The position numbers were made by a program, and so were the translations under genes. DNA of 64,000 bases from Tolypeutes matacus (taxonomy: Eukaryota; Chordata; Mammalia; Cingulata; Chlamyphoridae). Positions 1-13,900 of the stretch are shown here, piece after piece. A model generated the notes under the pieces. The model saw only the letters and a list, made by a program, of their open reading frames with translations, was not told the origin of the DNA and did no database searches. The stretch spans positions 10,849,485 through 10,913,484 of the forward strand of contig JAKSZT010053881.1 of the NCBI GenBank assembly GCA_026826555.1. The letters run 5' to 3'. The stretch's first letter is position 1. The number at the start of each line of letters is the position of its first letter.

Positions 1-1806
1 TGTACTTCTTAATTAATCCTCAGCCTCTCCCATGGAACTACACAATCTCCTCTCAATATATTCAAACACATCAGGCAGGTATTCTGTATTTTTTTTTTTT
101 AGAGGCATCACTCCTGTGGCTGTCCATCCTATTGTTTGCTATGCCTGCTGTACAGCTTCACCCTGAAGTATCTCTTCATCTCATAAATGTTTGATTCCCA
201 TTTCCTAAATCCCTTGTCATTGCCTCTGGTTTTTATGGGATTGATTATGGTCCTTGTTCCTTCTAAAATGGTTTTCATTTCTATCATTTTTTTCTCAATT
301 ATTTTCCTTAATTCTACCAGCTCATTTTTTTTTTCATTTGATTTTATTTTTAAAAGATTTTGTGTTCTCTTTAACTTCTTTGAGAATCAAAAGAAGTTTT
401 CTTCAGTATTGGAAGTAAATCTTCTAGTAAATATATTCTCTTTCCGACTTTTGTTTGTGTTCCACTATGCATATGTTCCATATTGGATCCTTTCAGGTTA
501 TTACTCATCTTTAGTTTCTTTCTGCTTATGGGTGTACTGTTTAATCAAGAATAGGGTGGATAAATTTTCCTTGGTTTTCTTCCCTTTTTACCTGGCTACT
601 TTTTAAATTTTATTTTTGGAATCTGAATTGGAAGGGTGGATATTAAGGGTTTATAATCTGTATTTAGTTCTTCAGTGAAAACTTAGAAGAGCAGGGAGGA
701 TATTAAAGTCAGAAGCTTGAGATAAACATTAAATCACGGTCATGTAAATGTCCACTGAAAACATGGAGTGACCGAGATTACCCAGAGATAAAATATAGAA
801 TGAGAAAAGATTGACTTAGATCCCTGAGGGATATGGTGCATGGAAAAAAAAATAGTAAGTATTTCAAGAAGGAAGGAATGATTATTGGTGTCATGGACTG
901 CAGTCAGAGTCAAGTTAAATGAGGGTTGAGAAGTATCCACTAGTATTAGAAACATGGAGGTCATTGGTAATGCACAATTGCAGTTTCTATAGAATGGCCA
1001 GAGTGAGTTGAGGAATGAATGAGAAATGAGATAATGATACAAGCATAGTAAGCAATTTGAAAAACTGGACTATGAAGGAAAGGACATAAAGGATGGTAAC
1101 AGAAAGGGTGGTAGCTGGAGGGAGGTACAGGTATAAAGGAAAGTTTTTTTTTGAAATGGGAAGGTCTTAAACATGTTCAATATGTAAAGAAACCAGGAGA
1201 AAGAAAGGTTGAAGATACAGGAGAGAGTAGAGGTAGTCAATAGTATGAGGTTCCTGAGAAAGTGGATAGGAATTGAATTCAGAATACCTAGGAAACAATT
1301 TGATTTAGATAGGAGAAACAATACCTCCTTTATTACAGTAGAACAAATGTTGTAGGAACAAATACAAGTTGTATTGGGAGCAAGTGCAAGTTCTAACATT
1401 TGAAATCAGATGGGAATTTGGGAATTGTTCACTGGGTGAATCTTCAGCCAATTCATGAAGAAGAAAGGGAACATAGTTTGACAAGAGAAAAAAGAACATT
1501 TCAAATGTGGACAGTGACAGGGAACATTTACCATTATTTTGTATAATTTTTATAAGTCCTATTTTAGTGTCATGCTGGGCCCAGTCTCTAAATATGTAAA
1601 TATGTATATGAATGAAATATCTTTGCTATTAAAAAGTAAGTTTTGCTTTTATATTTCTAGGACATTACTTTCTGGCCTATATTTTGATGTTTGTATTCCA
1701 TTTTGAAATTGATAGACTAGGCTACTTATTTATATAAATATTTTTCTTCTGAATAATGTTGAACTAAGACTTAATTTAAAACACTTACTGAAAACTGCTT
1801 TACAAG
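1..1806 (+). other. CCDC18: Partial CCDC18 intron upstream of the first visible exon
   Basis: No exon is recognised here. Positions 1-640 are T-rich and may include an old antisense L1 ORF1 remnant (weak). Positions about 740-1140 match the reverse complement of the L2 reverse-transcriptase region and are listed separately. The rest up to the acceptor AG at 1805-1806 is ordinary AT-rich intron. Confidence 0.6.
740..1140 (-). repeat. L2 LINE fragment, RT region, antisense
   Basis: The minus-strand translation contains a decayed version of the L2/CR1 reverse-transcriptase stretch around the AAFDTVDHSLLLE block (seen here as a run ending HDTNNHSFLLE). The plus strand shows the familiar catggaggtcattggt segment. 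The copy is old and fragmentary, and its edges are approximate. Confidence 0.55.
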
Positions 1807-1949
1807 GTATCAAAACTGGAACAAGAGCTCCAAAAACAAAGGGAAAGTTCAGCTGAAAAGTTGAGAAAAATGGAGGAAAAATGTGAAGCAGCCACACATG
1901 AAGCAGATTTGAAAAGGGAAAAAGTTATTGAGCTTACTAGTACTGCCAG
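1807..1949 (+). CDS. CCDC18: CCDC18 exon A (143 nt)
   Basis: The acceptor is ttacaag/GTATCA and the donor CCAG/gtaaac. It starts in phase 0 and ends with two bases (AG) of an Arg codon completed by the next exon. It encodes 47 full codons beginning [15 protein letters not shown], a charged heptad-rich coiled coil. The polypyrimidine tract is short (ctgctttacaag), so the acceptor is weaker than its neighbours. Confidence 0.9.
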
Positions 1950-4900
1950 GTAAACTGTGAATGTGCCAATTTTTCATCTAACTTCTTATTTCAGTATCAG
2001 TAATATCTCAGTTTCAAAATCAAATAATGTACAGTGAAGCATTTGCTTAAGTAATTAATTTCTCCACAGGTTGTATTCCTAGAGCATTTTGTTTGTATCT
2101 TTCTTATACTCCTCAGTTGGACCGTTTTTGCCTTATAGTTTAATACCCTTAATTTTCCCACCATATTGTAGGTTTCTTAAAGCAAAGATCATATCTACTT
2201 TATTTTGGAGTCCTGCACAACAACTAGCACAATTCCTTAGAATTCATAGGCATTCAGTTACTGTTGTGTTTAGTTAAATTGTGAATTACATTAAAAGTTG
2301 CAGACAGAGATGTACTCATGTAGTGGAAACTTTCAGGAATCTAATTGTAAATGGAAGGAAGTAACTTAATAAAATAAAACTGGTTCTGAACCTTGCCTGA
2401 ATATTATTAAATAAAATCACCTAAGGAGCTTGTAAAATGTGCTGATGTTTCTAAAGATTCTGATTTAACTGATTGGGCTGAACCCAAACATCAATATTTA
2501 ATCAGTCAAGAAGGGAGCCTGTGAGCTGAAAGCAACACCCACCTTTCCCAGACCCCTTATACTTCTTCAACAAGAGTTGACATAATTAATAGTAAACTCA
2601 TATTAGACCCCCTTCTACCAACAGTGAACCTACCCACTGAAACTGAAACCACATCTCCCCAGGCTGCCTTTTCCTCCATCAATAGGGGTTAAGGTGGGGC
2701 CTATATGCTCAGAGTAACAGCTTGCTTCCCCAAATGTTCTTCACTCTCTCAACAGGATCAAGAGGGTGTCCCATGTTAAGACCACAGTTCTTCAGATCTT
2801 CTTTCCTCCATTGACAGCTGTTTATCCACCAACACTTAAAGCCTTGACTCAATGTCTACCTTGAGTCCATGAAGACTAATCAATTTATACTCTTATCCTT
2901 GTTTATGATAGATGCCACAAGAAGCCCTAGATTTCCAGGCCAACCCTCGCCTCACACTAATTCCTAGAGGCTCTCCGTGTATTCTGTTCCCTTCTCCCAC
3001 CCCATCCCAATTTCTAAACCCTACTCTAATGATCCCAATTTCTATCTTACCTTAGCCACTCATCCCCATGGTTTACCCTAGATCTTGTCATTTCTAATAT
3101 CTATAGTCTTTCCATAATCTGATTATTACGTATCTACTATATTATCACTTCATTCCTCTAATACCCCAAATCCAACAATTCTTTGACGCCCACCAGCACC
3201 TATAATCTGTCAATTCTACCACTCTCATTCCTTTGATCCCCTCCTTCTTTGCTTTACACTGCTTAAATTCCAGTTAATCATTAAAATCACTGATTTGCAT
3301 ATACTCTTAACTCCCTTACCCCTCTTTTTCTTTGTGGCATGCAGCACTTACTTAAATCCAACTCTGACCACTATATGCTTGCATCTTTACAGAGTCTGCA
3401 GAAAAATACAACCATGCTGACTAGTCTCCCTTTAATTTCATAACTTCAGACTTAAAGTGTTCCTTTAATGCTACCTGGCAGTCACTATATTTCTCACTCT
3501 TGTAGAAGACTGCTTTACACTTTTGCTTCTTTCAAAACTCTTTTTTTTTTTTTTTTAAGATTTTATTTATTTATTCATTTATCCCCCCCTTGCTGCTTGC
3601 GCTCACTGGGCCAGCCAACCACACCATGCGGGCGGGCCCGCCCCCACCAGGAGGCCCCGGGAACCGAACCCGGGGCCTCCCATATGGTAAACGGGAGCCC
3701 CACTGATTGANNNNNNNNNNCCGAACCCGGGGCCTCCCATATGGTAAACGGGAGCCCCACTGATTGAGCCACAGCCGCCTCCCCTTTCAAAACTCTTAAT
3801 ACCTCCTCTCCAATCTTGGCTCTCACTGGTTATCTTGCTTTCTGCTTCACTGAGAAAATAGAAGCAATTACTTCTTTCTTTCCTCCCTCCTACCCTTTTG
3901 ACTACTAGACAAGAAACTCCTCATGATTGTTGCTAATCGGCACATTCAGTCAGAAAGGTAAATCCTAAATACTGATAGGAAGCTTTTAAACAAGATGGTT
4001 AGTTTCATTAGAAAGATGTACCATAGTTCCAAGAAATCCTCTTTTCATTAATCAGGGCTTTTCTTTGTTTTTCCTGTTCCCACTATTCTTTTACAACTGG
4101 AATAAAACTTTGTAGAATTCTGTTTTTCTCTCCAAAAAGGTATTACAGTTAAAAATATATCTGTATATGTCTCCTCTGCCCTATTTTAGAGTTAACACCT
4201 CAACTCATTTAATCTTCAAAAAAGTCCTACAATGTGGGTTTTATTATCCTCATTTTAAGATATGGAAACTGAAATTCAAAGAAGTTAAGGTATAGATGCA
4301 TAATTTAGACATGACCTAAAACCAGTTTTTGTTATTACACAACTATGAAAAAGTACTCCTGTACTACATGTAAATGTCACTGCATGTGCATGATCCTGAC
4401 TCTGGTTTCTCAGTGCTGAGGTTCATATAGCACTGTTCAGATTTCTCAAACTGCCTTGATAGCCATTTTTAAAATCTCTTTTGCATTTGAAGAAGCTGGA
4501 GATTCTTAGCTGCTTTATTTTAAAAGCTCAGTATTACTGTTGCATAATCCTTTCTTTGACTGTGTTTCCAATCCAGATTTTATTGCTATCAATGATTCAG
4601 GGATAAGATCATGACGTTTTTTGGAAGAACTGGTGGATTTAAAACCTATCATAAATTTTTGAAAGTTGTGGAATAATTTTTAGTATTGGGTTATTTATAA
4701 AATAAGGGTTCTTTAAATCCTTATATATGTCTTATCTTATAGTAATCCCTCATTTACCCAGCATCAGCAAGGAATAGTTATGAATTAAAAAAATAAAGTG
4801 GAATTTATCTCTATCAAAGTGCTGAAACTTAAAAAAAATAAAATAAGAAATGTTTTGGTAGAAAATTTTCTAATATATATATTTGGCATTTTCACCTCTC

Positions 4901-7900
4901 AAGGTTATCATTATATGCATCAGTTATTAAATTATGCTAAAATATAGTGATCCCCTAATGAAACCTCAAGGTGTATAGAGCTGTGTTTGTCTTTTACTAA
5001 ATGTCTATAGACTGCTGTGGGGGTTTTTTGGTTCTTCTTTCTCTTTTTTTATAATTTTTCTCCAACTCCTTTGCTGATAGGCTGTCAACTCTTGGCTCTG
5101 TATGCCAACCACTTTCAATTATTTTTTTCTACATTATCTATTTATATCTATCCTAACATAAGAGAACTATATTTACCATCTAAAAATCATTTACCTAGGA
5201 TTTTAGAATTGTAAAATGGTTGTTCATACTTGTCTAATCTAGTAGTTCTTAACTTCGTTGGGCCGTGATCACATTTGAAAATCTGATAAAAGGCTATGGA
5301 TTTTTTCTATAACAAAGATGTGCATATGCATACATAATTTTACATGTAGTTTCAAGGGTTTTATAGATTTCCTTAAGTTTACCTATGGACATCAGATTAA
5401 AAGCCCCTTGAAACTAACTGAAACCTACTTAAATTGTATTTAGAGAAGAAATGCAATCTTCTGTACAGCTGCTTCTACTTGCAAACTCAATTTATGAAAT
5501 TTCAAAGACCAAAAGAAAACAAAACTAAAAACATATGTTAATGCAAAGTGACATCACCTCTGCCTGCCCTTGAGAATGATAATTAGCAATTATTTTATTA
5601 GTATCTCTTTGGAATTACCAACAAATGGACTTAAAACTGCCTCTCAGTATGTTGATTTTACAGGTAGAGGAACTACCATATTGGAATTGGTTTAAGTTTG
5701 ATTGAAAGTTGATAAACCTGGCTCTATCACTATTAATAATTAGTTTTATTATCCCATATAATTTACCAGTTTCCTCATCTGTGAAGCAGGGAAGTTGTGC
5801 TAGTCTAGGAATCTCTAGTCTCTCTTAATGCTAAAAATAAGTCAACACTAATAGTAAGGATCTAAATGAAAAACAACTGATTTGGCTCTCCTATGATGAT
5901 ATGGTCTTTATGATGTATATTTTGATTGCTTGAATTACATGGAGTCATTTTTGGCTTGTTTATTGTCTTGATAATAGAAATTACAGATAAATGAGACACC
6001 TATCCATGGATATTCTCAATACATACAAAGCTTTGTGAAAGTTAAGTGTAGTTAGATTAAAAAGAATGCTAGCCTTGTTAAATAATACCAGGTAGTACAG
6101 CTTTATGTGGTGCTGCATAATGGATGCAGAATTACAATCTTGTAGTTGGGGCATTTAAAAGTATATAATAGGAGATTTAAGATTCTAAGTGGACTTCTGC
6201 TGGTAATATTTGTCCTTATACAACTTGCAGGCTTTGTTTAGCTAGGAAAAAATCAATTGGTTTTTAAGTTTCCAAATTATCATTTATTAACTGTTTCATT
6301 TTTTGTTTTTAATTAGACAAATGAAACTTGAGATGGATCAGTACAAAGAAGACCTGTCTAAAATGGAAAAAGAAATAATGCACTTAAAACGAGATGGAGA
6401 AAATAAAGCATTGCGCCTCTCTCAATTAGATATGATCTTAGAACAGACAAAGACAGAACTAGATAAGAAAACAAATGCTGGTAAGTGATGGGTTAGCTGA
6501 GCTTAGCTGCCTGCGTATTTTTACTTCTGAAGTGAAATAAGGTGAGAATTTAGGATGGTGCAGCTGGAAGAGGCAATGAGTGATCAGTATTTTACCTCTT
6601 GCAGATGAGTCAAATTGGATATTAATTATGATTGTTTACAAAATTTTTAATTATGAAATATTTTACATATAGTTCTAAAATTACTCTTTCCTTTTAACAG
6701 TGAAAGAATTAGAAAAGTTACAGCACCATACTGAAACAGAACTAACAGAAACCTTGCAGAAACGGGAAGCACTAGAGACCGAACTACAAAATGCTCATGG
6801 AGAATTAAAAAGTACTTTAAGACAACTGCAAGAATTGAGAGATGTACTACAGAAGGCTCAATTATCACTTGAGGAGAAATATACTACTATAAAGGATCTC
6901 ACAGCTGAACTTAGGTGAGTTAAATACTAAGAAATGATATCACAGTTTCAGGTATTTTACCTTATTACTCTGACTCCTGGGATGATAGAAAACTAGAAAA
7001 AACCCACATAAAAAACTTCTCATACTCTGATACATTGTATGTTTAATTATGTTTGTTGTTTGATTGCAAACAGTGAGGGGATGGGGAGAAATAAATAAAT
7101 AAAAATAAATCTTTAAAAAAAAACAACAACACAAGTCTGTCCAACTCTAACATTTGGGTTCTTAGATTAGCAGTGATTGCATAGAATGCTGTGCCAGCAT
7201 ATATCTATTGTGAGTAAGAGTGGAGAGCCAGAACAGAACCAAAGTGAAAAAAATAGATGCAAAAAAATGAAACAGTTATAAACCAGGATGTGAAATGTGG
7301 AATAAAGGAAAAGGATAATCCAAGACAGCAAGATGACCTAGTTGTTATATCCCATATCACCAATATTGACCTCTTTCCCAAATTCTGGACTCATATATGC
7401 AACTACCTATTTGTTGTCTCCTCTTGGATATTTTTAAGAAACATCTCAAACTTAGCCGTAACAGAACTTATTTTCCACTTCACAGCTTTGCCCTTCTCCC
7501 ATCTAAGCATCATGCAGTTGCTTAAACCAGAAATCTGTGAAGTTATTCTTACTTTCTTTCCCTCTCTTCTTTCATCTAGTCTGTTAGCAACTTTATTTCC
7601 AAAACATGATCTGAAATCTGTTGGTTTCCTGGCTTCTTTTCAGTTACCACCTTAGTACAGCTGTTACCTCTCATCTGTCTATTGTAGCTTCCTAACTAGT
7701 CCCCTGATTACATTCTTGCCCCCGCTACAATCCATTCTTCCCAGAAGCCAGTGATAAAACATAAGTCAGATCATATCACTTACCTGCTTAAACTTTCTAA
7801 TGGCCTCCCCCAAACATTCAGAATAAAAATCCAGGCTCCTTGGGAAATACAAATCAAAACCACAATGAGATACCATTTCACACCTACTAGGATGGCTATA

Positions 7901-10900
7901 ATAATCATTATAAAAACAGAAAATAAGTGTTGGCAAGGATATGGAGAAATTGGAACCCTCATACATTGCTGGTGGGAATGAACAATGGTGTAGCCATTGT
8001 GGAAAACAGTGGTGGTTCCTCAATAAGTTAAACATAGAATTACCATATGACCCAACAATTCTACTCCTATAAAAATATGTACATGAATGTTCATAGCAGC
8101 TCTATTCATAATAGCCAAAAGGTGACAACCACTCAAATATCCATCGACAGATGAATGGATAAACAATATGTGATATATCCATACATAGAATATTACTCAG
8201 CCATGAAAAGGAATGAAGATATTAATAAATGCTACAACATGAATGAATCTTGAAAATTTTATGCTAAAGTGAAAGAAGTGGACTCCAAAAGCCACATATT
8301 GCACCATTCCATTTATATGAAATATTCAGAATAGGCATAACCATAGAGACAGGTGGCCAGGTGTTATAGGGAAGAGGAATGGGGAGGGACTGCTTAGGGG
8401 GTATGAGGTTTCTGTTTGAGGTAATGAAAAGTTTCTGGAACTCGTAATGGTGATGTTTGCACAACATTGTGAATGTACTTAATGCCACTGAATTGTACAC
8501 TTAAAATAATTAAAGATGGTAAATGTTATGTTACATGTATTTTGCTACTATAAAAAACAAAATTCCAAGATTCCTATCCTTTCCCTTCACATTTCCTTAA
8601 AGGGGTCCTCCCTGACCACCGCTTAAAGTAGCTACTCTCTAATACCCTTTTTAATTCTCTAATGTCATACTTAATATTATGATAATTTTCTTGTAGAGTT
8701 ATTATTTATAGTCTTCTTCCCACACCTATTAGAATGTAAACTCCATGAGATCAGGAGCTTACATCTTGTTAACTAATAAATTTCCAACACATAGAATTTT
8801 GGCAGATAGGGAACATCCAATAAATATTTGCTGATTGTTAAATGAATCCATGAAAGAAGTAAATAGTAAATCTTAAATTCCAGCAAGTTCCTGAACTTCG
8901 GAAGGTTAGCTATTCACATAAGGAGAAGTTAGACATTTTCTTTAAAATTTATTACATATTTGAAAATATATAACCATGTATTATAACTTTGAGATTTTCA
9001 GAATAATAAACATTTAATTAAAGAAGTTTAGAATTTGCTTTTAAAAATACCTTTATTCAATATTGCTTCATATTTCAGACTGGAAAATCATGAAGATTTT
9101 TAAGGTCAACAATATTATCTGCCTTTGTCATTTCAAAATTTAAAGTTCTAACTTAAATTCTCTGATCATATGGCATAAGTCTTAAAACTATGTCAATAGA
9201 AAGCATTTTTATAATACAAAGTTATAATATGCTAGGGTTTTAGGAGAACTACAGTTTATTAAAAATGTATTTAAAATATTTTTATATTAGATTTCAATAC
9301 TTTACCATACATAAGGCACCATTTCAAGTAAAATTCCCATGAGAAATACAGTGGTCATTTTACTGAGCTATGGATATCAGGGATACCAATCATTCAGTTA
9401 TAATGAAGTCACAACTGTTATCTATAAAAGACTTGCAAATACTCCCTTGATCTGTAGATGAAAAAACTGTGGACAGTTTTTAAAAATTTCTTAAACTGAT
9501 TCACTCTTAGAGCCCTGGGAATGCTTTGACATTTAGCTTAAATTGTTCTATAATAGTACAGTTTGAGTGCACATACTGACTTTTGCCTTTTTAGAACACT
9601 ATTAAAATAATTGTATTATTGATCATTTTCTTTATACACTATTTCTTTCAATCTGAGATAATTGCATATATCCTATCACTTTTAGCTTACACAAAAGGTT
9701 ATCCAGTTGAGTGAAGTTTTTTAAACAATATAAATCCCACTCTTTCCTTTGATCTTTGTCTTTTGATAAATTGCAGAGAATGCAAGATGGACATTGAAGA
9801 TAAGAAACAAGAACTCATTGAAATGGATCAGGCTCTTAAAGAGAGAAACTGGGAATTAAAGCAAAGAGCAGCTCAAGTAAATTCTCTTAATTATATTTTA
9901 ATAACATTTTCTGTTATGACAATCACACAGGGTTTCAGAGGTCATCAAATGTTGGTAAAATGGACGCTTTTATAACACATTTATTTTCTATGGAAAATAT
10001 ATCTTTTGTATCATGCTGTTTTTACAGCAGGTGGATTTTTGAAAATGAGGGTTAGCTTAGTATCTGAGCCTTTTTGATCTCATATTACTCTCGATCAGAA
10101 GACTATAATATTAAAGGAGTTACTTGCTCAGCTAAGTGTTGGAGGGACAAAAATATCCAGAAGGCATTATTTAGCAATTTTTATCTGGTATAAAATGGAA
10201 TCTGAGTCATTTTATTTGTTATTTATGAATACAATCATATCTTTTCTTTAATATAATGTATATGACATTCATGATCCAGTATTTCTAAGCAATGATTATT
10301 TTCCCATTCTTTTTAATAATTTATCTGAGATGAGTTTCTGTTTCAGTTATATCCACCATAAACAATTCTAAAGCACTTTCTGTAACTGCATTCCAAGCAT
10401 GCAAGTTTTCAAATTAGAATAGAATTAAATAGCAGTTTAATGTTACTTTTGTATTTAGGTAACACATTTGGATATGACTATTCGTGAGCATAGAGGAGAA
10501 ATGGAACAAAAAATAATTAAATTAGAGGGTACTCTGGAGAAATCAGAGTTAGAACTTAAAGAATGCAACAAACAGGTAAGTTATTTATAAAATTATGCAT
10601 TTTATTTATTTATTTATTTAAAGATTTATTTTATTTATTCCTGCCCCCCTTTTTTTGCACTCACTGTCTGTTCTCTGTGCCCATTTGTTGCGTGTTCTGT
10701 CTGCTCGTCTTCTCTTTAGGAGGCTCCAGGACCTGAGCCTGGGACCTCCCATGTGGGAGAGAGGCGCTCAATCACTTGAGTCACCTCAGCTCCCTGGTTT
10801 GTTGTGTCTTTCATTGTCTTTCCTCTTTGTGTCTCTTTTGTTGCGTCATCTTGTTGGGCTTGCACCAGCTCGCTGTCTTGCTCGTCTTCTCCAGGAGGCA

Positions 10901-13900
10901 TTGGGAACCAAACCCGGGACCTCCCATGTGGTAGGCGAGAGCTCAATTGCTTGAGCCATATCCGCTTCCTTAAAAATTACACATTTTAAATTGTCTAAAA
11001 TTAAGCATCCATTATTCACATATGATTTTTATAGAATATATACAATAAAAACACATAGGTTAAATCATCTTGTATATGCTACTTTATATTCGTTTTTCTC
11101 CTCTTAATGTTGTTTTGAATATAGTTTTTCATGTATCAATGTGTTCATACACTTGTCATAATCTGAATTATTATCTAAATATATACAGAAAACCTGGAAG
11201 GATTTGTAAGTAATACTGGTAACGGTGTTACCTCTGAGAAGGGAATACAGTGGAAAGTAGACTTTCTTTTCACTAACTTTCCTTTGTATCTCATGCATGT
11301 ATTATTTATAAAATTATTTGTAAGGCCATTGTTTTTGTTTCCTAGACTCCTTAAGCAAACACCATGAAATGGTTTGACTTAAACAATGGGAGTTTATTTG
11401 CCCATGGTTTTGAGGCTGAGAAAATGTCCAAATGAAGGCATCATCAAGGCCATACTTTCTCCCCAAAGACTTTGACATTCTGGGGCTGGCTGCCAGTGAT
11501 CCATCGTTCCTCTGTCACATGGCAAGGACATGGCAGCCTGTCCCTACTCTTCTGGGTTCCATCAGTGTCCAGCCTCTTGCTTCCTATGGCTTTCTCTATG
11601 TGTCTGAATTTCATTCTATCATAAAGGACTCTTGTAATAGGATTAAGACCCATCCTGATGGAGGTGGGACACACCTTAACTGAAGTAACCTCATCAAAAG
11701 ATCCTATTTACAATGTGTTCACACCCAAAGGAATGGATTAAATTTAAGAACATGTTTTTCTGGGGTACATACAGCTTCAAACCACTGGTCAAGTAACATT
11801 CGTTGTTTTAATATATCCTAATTTTCTTTTCTTATACAAGCGTGATTGAGACTTTTGTCTTTTTTTAGTATATTTTAGGTGTACATTTAAGCATCTTATT
11901 AAGCACAGAATTCTTAACACTCATTTCCAAGTTATGGTATGTCTTAAGAAAAACACAGTTTTATATTTTGTTTGATATGTGTGTTTAAAGCTTGCCTTAC
12001 TTGGAACACAGAGCTGTGGTTAAGGAATTATTTTTCCTTAGATACTTTAATATTGCTCATCTGCTTAACGTTCAGATAGAAAGTTTGAATGAAAAATTAC
12101 AAAATGCCAAAGAACAGCTTCGAGAAAAAGAGTTTATAATGCTACAAAATGAACAGGAGATAAGTCAACTGACAAAAGAAGTTGAAAGAACACAACAAAG
12201 GATGAAAGAAATGGAAACTGTAAGCAAATTATACTTTCCCCTTTCCCCCTAAGGAACAAGTAGAATTCTCTAAAAAGTGTAATGAACCTTTATGTTTTTA
12301 AGCTGGTTAGTTTTCGTATACAGAAACTGTGCCAAATACCTAGGTCTTTGACCTTTTTAAATATTTTTCTGATGGTCTGGATATAGACAAGGGTAATGTT
12401 TTATTAATTTTAGTATCCCTTATAGAACTTGGTAGGATATCTGTCATATAGTAAATTCAAAAATATGCTCATTTGATCAACAATTGTTATTTGAGAAACT
12501 AATAGATTTGTAGACATAGGTATTAATAAAATACAGTCCTTTGTCCTTGACATACTCCATCTAGAGAATAAATGGATAGATAATAATTGTACATTATTGA
12601 GGCCAAGTGCCTTGAATTGCCAGATAAAGTTTGATGACTTTGTGTGTTAGTCAGCTGAAGGGGTGCTGGTGGAAAGTACCAGAAATCTGTTGGCTTTTAT
12701 AAAGGGTATTTATTTGGGGTAAAAGCTTACAGTTAAAAGGTCCTAAAGAATCCAGTTCTAGGTTACTTCCTTACCAAACTCTGTTGCCACATGTTGAAGA
12801 AAGAAGGCAGGCAATATCTGTGAGGGTTCAGCCTTCCTCTTCCCTCTTAAGGCTCCAGCTTCTTCCTATCTCAGCTGCAGGCTGGTATAGGGCTTGTTTC
12901 TTTTGGGGCTCAGCTGCCCTGGTCTCTTCACAAGGTCAGCTGTAGACTATCAGAGGAATGGCTCATCTCTCTTCCAGGGGCCTCTGCCGTGTCTATGGAG
13001 CTCTCTTCCTCTGTGTATCTTCTCTGTGTATGTACTTATGTGTTCTTCAGTGTCCATTTATATAGCCCTCCAAGGTGGCAGGGACTCAACCCTGCACACC
13101 CTAATGACATGTCGAATGAAAGCCCTAATCTTGTTTAATCAAGTTAACATAAAGCCTTTGAATTTAAATCAGTCAAAGGGTATCATGCCCAAAGGAACAG
13201 ACCGGTTTACAAACATAATAAATATCTCTTTTTGGAATTCATAAATAATGTCAAACTGCTACACTTTGTGTCATCAGTTTGCTTGTATGTTAATTGGTAA
13301 ACCCATTCCACTCAGTTGCCTTTTAAAAAAGTAAATTTGCTTCTAAAAGCTTTTCATAGTTTTCCTGTTTTTAAATACCATACTTAATTTAAAATTTCAG
13401 ATATAGCTCTTTTTTCAAATGATTTTTTAAATTTCCTTTTTTAAAGAAGCTTTAGATTACATAAATGTTACTTAAAAAATATAAGGGATTCCCATATGCC
13501 CCACTCCCTCCCCCTCCCACACTTTCCCACATCAACATCCCTCATTAGTGTGGTAAATTTGTTAAAATTGATGAACACATATTGAAGCATTGCTACTAAC
13601 GATGGATTATAGTTTACATTATAATTTACACTCTGTCCTGCACAATTTTGTAGGTTATGACATAATATAAAATGGCTTGTATCCATCACTGTAAAGTTGT
13701 GCAGGACAACACTAATGTCCTGAAAATGCCCCCATATTCTTCCCTATTCTTCCCTCTCCCATCCCTCAGAACCTCTGGTGGCCACTGCCTTTCATTGCAA
13801 GAATAATATTAAGTCTATAATAAAATAATGATGTCTACTTTAGTCCATTGTTCATTCCCCAATCTTGAAGATTTTGGGATGGTGATGTCCACTCTGTTTC

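Larger units (their letters stand above)
2520..3960 (+). repeat. Pyrimidine-rich old L2-like LINE tract
   Basis: The plus strand is C/T-rich over more than 1 kb. Near 3848 it contains cactgagaaaatagaagc, a segment I associate with the L2 ORF upstream of its reverse transcriptase. A DAS SINE splits it at 3543-3783. Only the part around 3790-3900 is a reasonably specific match. Confidence 0.35.
1950..6316 (+). other. CCDC18: CCDC18 intron (4.4 kb)
   Basis: Contains an L2-like segment (about 2090-2290), a pyrimidine-rich old LINE-like tract (2520-3960) with an antisense SINE, an antisense MIR (about 4190-4330) and a MIR piece (about 5690-5850). The remaining DNA is AT-rich with no recognisable coding or RNA gene. 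Confidence 0.7.
6915..9776 (+). other. CCDC18: CCDC18 intron (2.9 kb)
   Basis: Holds a truncated SINE tail near 7070-7125, an L2 element (about 7560-8850) interrupted by a 5'-truncated L1 (about 7841-8563), and about 900 bp of AT-rich unique sequence before the next exon. Confidence 0.75.
10576..12075 (+). other. CCDC18: CCDC18 intron (1.5 kb)
   Basis: Contains the dimeric SINE at about 10604-10970 and an LTR-like element at about 11330-11794. The sequence from 11992 to the next exon happens to be open in the exon frame but lacks coding character. Confidence 0.7.

Noticed and set aside
187..606. Plus-strand open frame rich in Phe and Leu
   Set aside because: T-rich intron sequence gives such frames by chance; no splice-compatible or conserved coding character, and possibly an antisense L1 remnant.
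11992..12075. In-frame open extension upstream of exon F as extra coding sequence
   Set aside because: A good acceptor (taacgttcag) precedes the residues that continue the known protein order, so the extension is intron.
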